This document shows, one piece after another, positions 14,817 through 16,391 of a stretch of 16,391 nucleotides of DNA (position 1 is its first letter; each line of letters starts with the position of its first letter). Made by a program: the position numbers and the translations under genes. The notes under the pieces are model-generated. The model ran no database searches. It worked only from the letters and a program-made list of their open reading frames with translations, and was not told where the DNA came from. Source of the stretch: JACDCA01 sp040881785 (lineage in GTDB: Bacteria > Acidobacteriota > Vicinamibacteria > Vicinamibacterales > 2-12-FULL-66-21); assembly GCA_040881785.1 (NCBI GenBank), contig JBBECO010000203.1, positions 1 through 16,391 of the forward strand. Direction: 5' to 3'.

Positions 14817-15600
14817 CGGGCTCCTCCGGCAGATCCACCGTGAACGGAAGCAGGCGCTCGGCCAGTGCGACGACGCGCTCGTGAGCATCGGGTAGGCGCT
14901 TCTCGTCTGCCGGCATCCGCGTGAACGCCTCGATGTACGGGGCGGCGGCGGCCGCGTAGGTTTCGAGCCGTGCCCGATCCACCTGCTGCTGCCGGTCCTG
15001 CTCACGCGCCAGCGCGACGACGAGCGCGTCACGGTCGCCGGCCAGCGCGGCACGAACGGCTGGCCGCGTCATCCCCCCACCATGTTCCGGCGCCAGTTGC
15101 ATCAACCGGTCCGGGTCGGTCGTCAGCCGGATCTCCTGAGTGGGCGGCAGGCGGGCCGCCAGCTCACCGATCACAGCGTAATCCTTCGCACGCTGGGTAC
15201 GTTTCATGCGGATCAGCGACTCGAGATCCACGACCAGGAACGCGTCGGCGGCGGAGGCAAAGAGGCGATCGGTGGCCTCTGGGGCAATCCGCGGCGGACG
15301 GCTGAAAAAGTCGCAGCGCACCCGGCGCCGTTTCTCGTCCGCGAATTCGAAGTGGCTCGACCAGCCGCCGGCGAGCCAGCGCGTATCGAGGGGCGCGCCG
15401 GTCCGGTACGACGCGCCGCGTTCGGCCAGGACGCCGAGCACCCGCTCACAGGCCTCGGCCGTCTCGCGGATCACCCAGTCGCCATCCTTGCTCATGATCG
15501 CGACGCGGTAGTGGACGACCGCCTGACCGGACGCCAGCGCGACGATCGGACCGCGCGCGTTGAAAGTCCGCGTCAAGTCGAAGTACACATTGCCGGCCAC
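14800..15600 (-). CDS. Nucleotidyltransferase-like hypothetical protein
   Basis: About 266 aa. From residue about 48 it has WVIRETAEACERVLGVLAER, then GGWSSHFEF, RVRCDFFSRPPRI and VVDLESLIRMKRTQRAKDY. A Gly-Gly-x-Ser-x-His turn, a strand with an Asp, then D-L-E-x-L-I-x-x-K-x-T-x-R-x-K-D resembles minimal nucleotidyltransferase-fold proteins; the catalytic Asp pair is not obvious, so this is tentative. The C-terminal third is helical. The frame stays open to a GTG at 15690, but the first 30 codons look non-coding and lack a ribosome binding site. A GTG at 15600 begins a coherent segment (VAGNVYFDLTRTFNARG) and lies at the expected start point of a -10 box, so it is preferred. First gene of the minus-strand operon; its stop overlaps the 73-aa gene. 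Confidence 0.6.
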   Translation of the reverse strand: MAGNVYFDLTRTFNARGPIVALASGQAVVHYRVAIMSKDGDWVIRETAEACERVLGVLAERGASYRTGAPLDTRWLAGGWSSHFEFADEKRRRVRCDFFSRPPRIAPEATDRLFASAADAFLVVDLESLIRMKRTQRAKDYAVIGELAARLPPTQEIRLTTDPDRLMQLAPEHGGGMTRPAVRAALAGDRDALVVALAREQDRQQQVDRARLETYAAAAAPYIEAFTRMPADEKRLPDAHERVVALAERLLPFTVDLPEEPDGDAQ

Positions 15601-15606
15601 ACGGCC

Positions 15607-15612
15607 ATTGTA
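15607..15612 (-). promoter_or_regulatory. Putative -10 box of the operon, leaderless arrangement
   Basis: TACAAT on the minus strand (15612-15607) ends 6 bases before the GTG at 15600, so a start point at the usual distance would coincide with that GTG, giving a leaderless mRNA. No clear -35 box is seen at 16-18 nt. If correct it would drive all genes down to murA. Confidence 0.35.
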
Positions 15613-15783
15613 GCTGGGCGCCGGGAGCGCGTCGTCCGCAGTTCCATTTTGAGTCTCGAAATGGAATCGCGACTTCCGGATCGCGATCACGCCCCGCGAA
15701 GGGTCAGGCGAACCACTGCAGTGACCTGCCTGCGGAGCGGAGTGCGCTGAGCGCTCAATCAGAACGAAGGAGGTGCGTAGATT

Positions 15784-15819
15784 CGTGGCGGAGCGCCTCT
15801 GCTGAGGCGATCCGCCACG
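15784..15819. repeat. Long stem-loop between two minus-strand genes
   Basis: Arms of 16 nt at 15784-15799 and 15804-15819, pairing at all but one position, loop TGCT. It lies about 80 nt past the 3' end of the SH3-like gene (minus strand) and 180 nt before the operon start. No T tract follows on either strand, so it may be a terminator that works without one or a mobile palindromic repeat. The rest of 15601-15900 holds the promoter candidate above and otherwise no gene that I can support. Confidence 0.5.
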
Positions 15820-15900
15820 GCAGCAGCCTTCAATCAGGCTTTGATTTGATGGTGCCCTCAGGCGCTGGCTGGGGCGTGATTCTGAGTTGCTCAGACCGGC

Positions 15901-16391
15901 TCACCGAATGCCGAGCCCAAGCTCGACCATCAGCCACTCACCGTCGATCTTTGCGAAGCAGACGTGATAGTCCTCAGGATTGCGCAGGATGGCCGGGTCA
16001 GCATACCCAGTTTGGCCGTCGGGTAACGTCACCTGGTGCCATCGACCGCCGTCGAGACCTGGGACCGGCGATTCCAAGACCTTGACCACGTCGACACGGT
16101 CTGAACATCCTGAGCCTGTTGTCCCGTATCGACCGAGCGGAGCGTCACGTTGTACCAATCATCTTTGTAGACGCCGCTCGAGCGGTAGGCGCCGCGACGG
16201 CCGTCCGGAGTGAGGATTCCTATCCAATCGTCTGGTGCCCAGGCATGCACGTCGGCCGTGCTGAACAGATGCACCAGGTCATATCGAACAATCCACGAGC
16301 GGCTGTGACGCCTCCGAGTGGTCCACGACATAGGCATTGGTCGTCCCGACCGTCCAGCCGCTCAACTGCTGGCTGAAATCGTTGTTCGCCA
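15901..16391 (-). pseudogene. SH3-like domain protein, frame changed twice, 5' end outside window
   Basis: Three well-composed segments follow each other on the minus strand in different frames. First (16389 to about 16290) a segment with NNDFSQQLSGWTVGTTNAY; next (about 16290 to 16090), shifted by one, YDLVHLFSTADVHAWAPDD, WIGILTPDGRRGAYRSSG and YKDDWYNVTLRS; last, back in the first frame, VDVVKVLESPVPGLDGG, WHQVTLPDGQTGYADPAI and a C-terminus FAKIDGEWLMVELGLGIR. Each frame is closed by stops where the next one takes over. The W-x-x-V-x-L-P-D-G-x-x-G-Y pattern is that of bacterial SH3-type folds, and the same pattern seems to occur twice. Either two compensating indels have broken the gene, or the contig end carries sequencing errors. 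Function unknown. Confidence 0.55.

Noticed and set aside
13389..14843. Long + strand open frame opposite mpl and the 73-aa gene
   Set aside because: Antisense shadow of strongly supported genes; no ribosome binding site or motif.

Overview
This 16.4 kb, high-GC, densely coded window looks like a chromosomal contig from an environmental Gram-negative bacterium. LolA, an outer-membrane secretin and the diaminopimelate-recycling ligase Mpl all point to a diderm cell. PEGA-domain kinase-like proteins, a PolX-type PHP protein and recurring GC-rich hairpins would fit Acidobacteriota, perhaps Vicinamibacteria; that placement is inference from gene content. A run of 100 N at 3329-3428 shows this is a draft assembly.

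Left part (1-2050): the last 28 codons of an unknown + strand protein, two strong inverted repeats, a minus-strand pair of small genes (an 89-aa hypothetical and a retropepsin-like aspartic protease), a minus-strand tRNA-Ala(CGC) with its own promoter and terminator candidates, and an 80-aa hypothetical next to a heptamer tandem repeat.

Middle part (2051-9285, + strand): a membrane-anchored pseudokinase with C-terminal PEGA repeats, interrupted by the assembly gap; a repeat-rich non-coding stretch; a 48-aa Cys/His protein with a good ribosome binding site; a PolX homologue whose polymerase centre is degenerate but whose PHP centre is intact; then lolA overlapping a TPR-secretin lipoprotein gene.

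Right part (9331-15600, minus strand): a compact, largely overlapping seven-gene operon in transcription order: nucleotidyltransferase-like protein, 73-aa protein, mpl, pxpB, pxpC, murB, murA. It joins cell-wall recycling (Mpl), the first committed steps of UDP-MurNAc synthesis (MurA, MurB) and two subunits of 5-oxoprolinase (PxpBC). MurA has Asp instead of the usual fosfomycin-target Cys. The two convergent blocks meet at 9285-9349 in two back-to-back stem-loops.

The right edge (15901-16391) holds the minus-strand 3' part of an SH3-like protein gene whose reading frame changes twice, so it is a pseudogene or carries indel errors. I saw no CRISPR array, transposase, prophage module or clearly new defence system. 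The most notable points are the pxpBC insertion into the cell-wall operon, the PolX-like protein that has lost its polymerase residues, the Asp-type MurA, and the small Cys/His protein.
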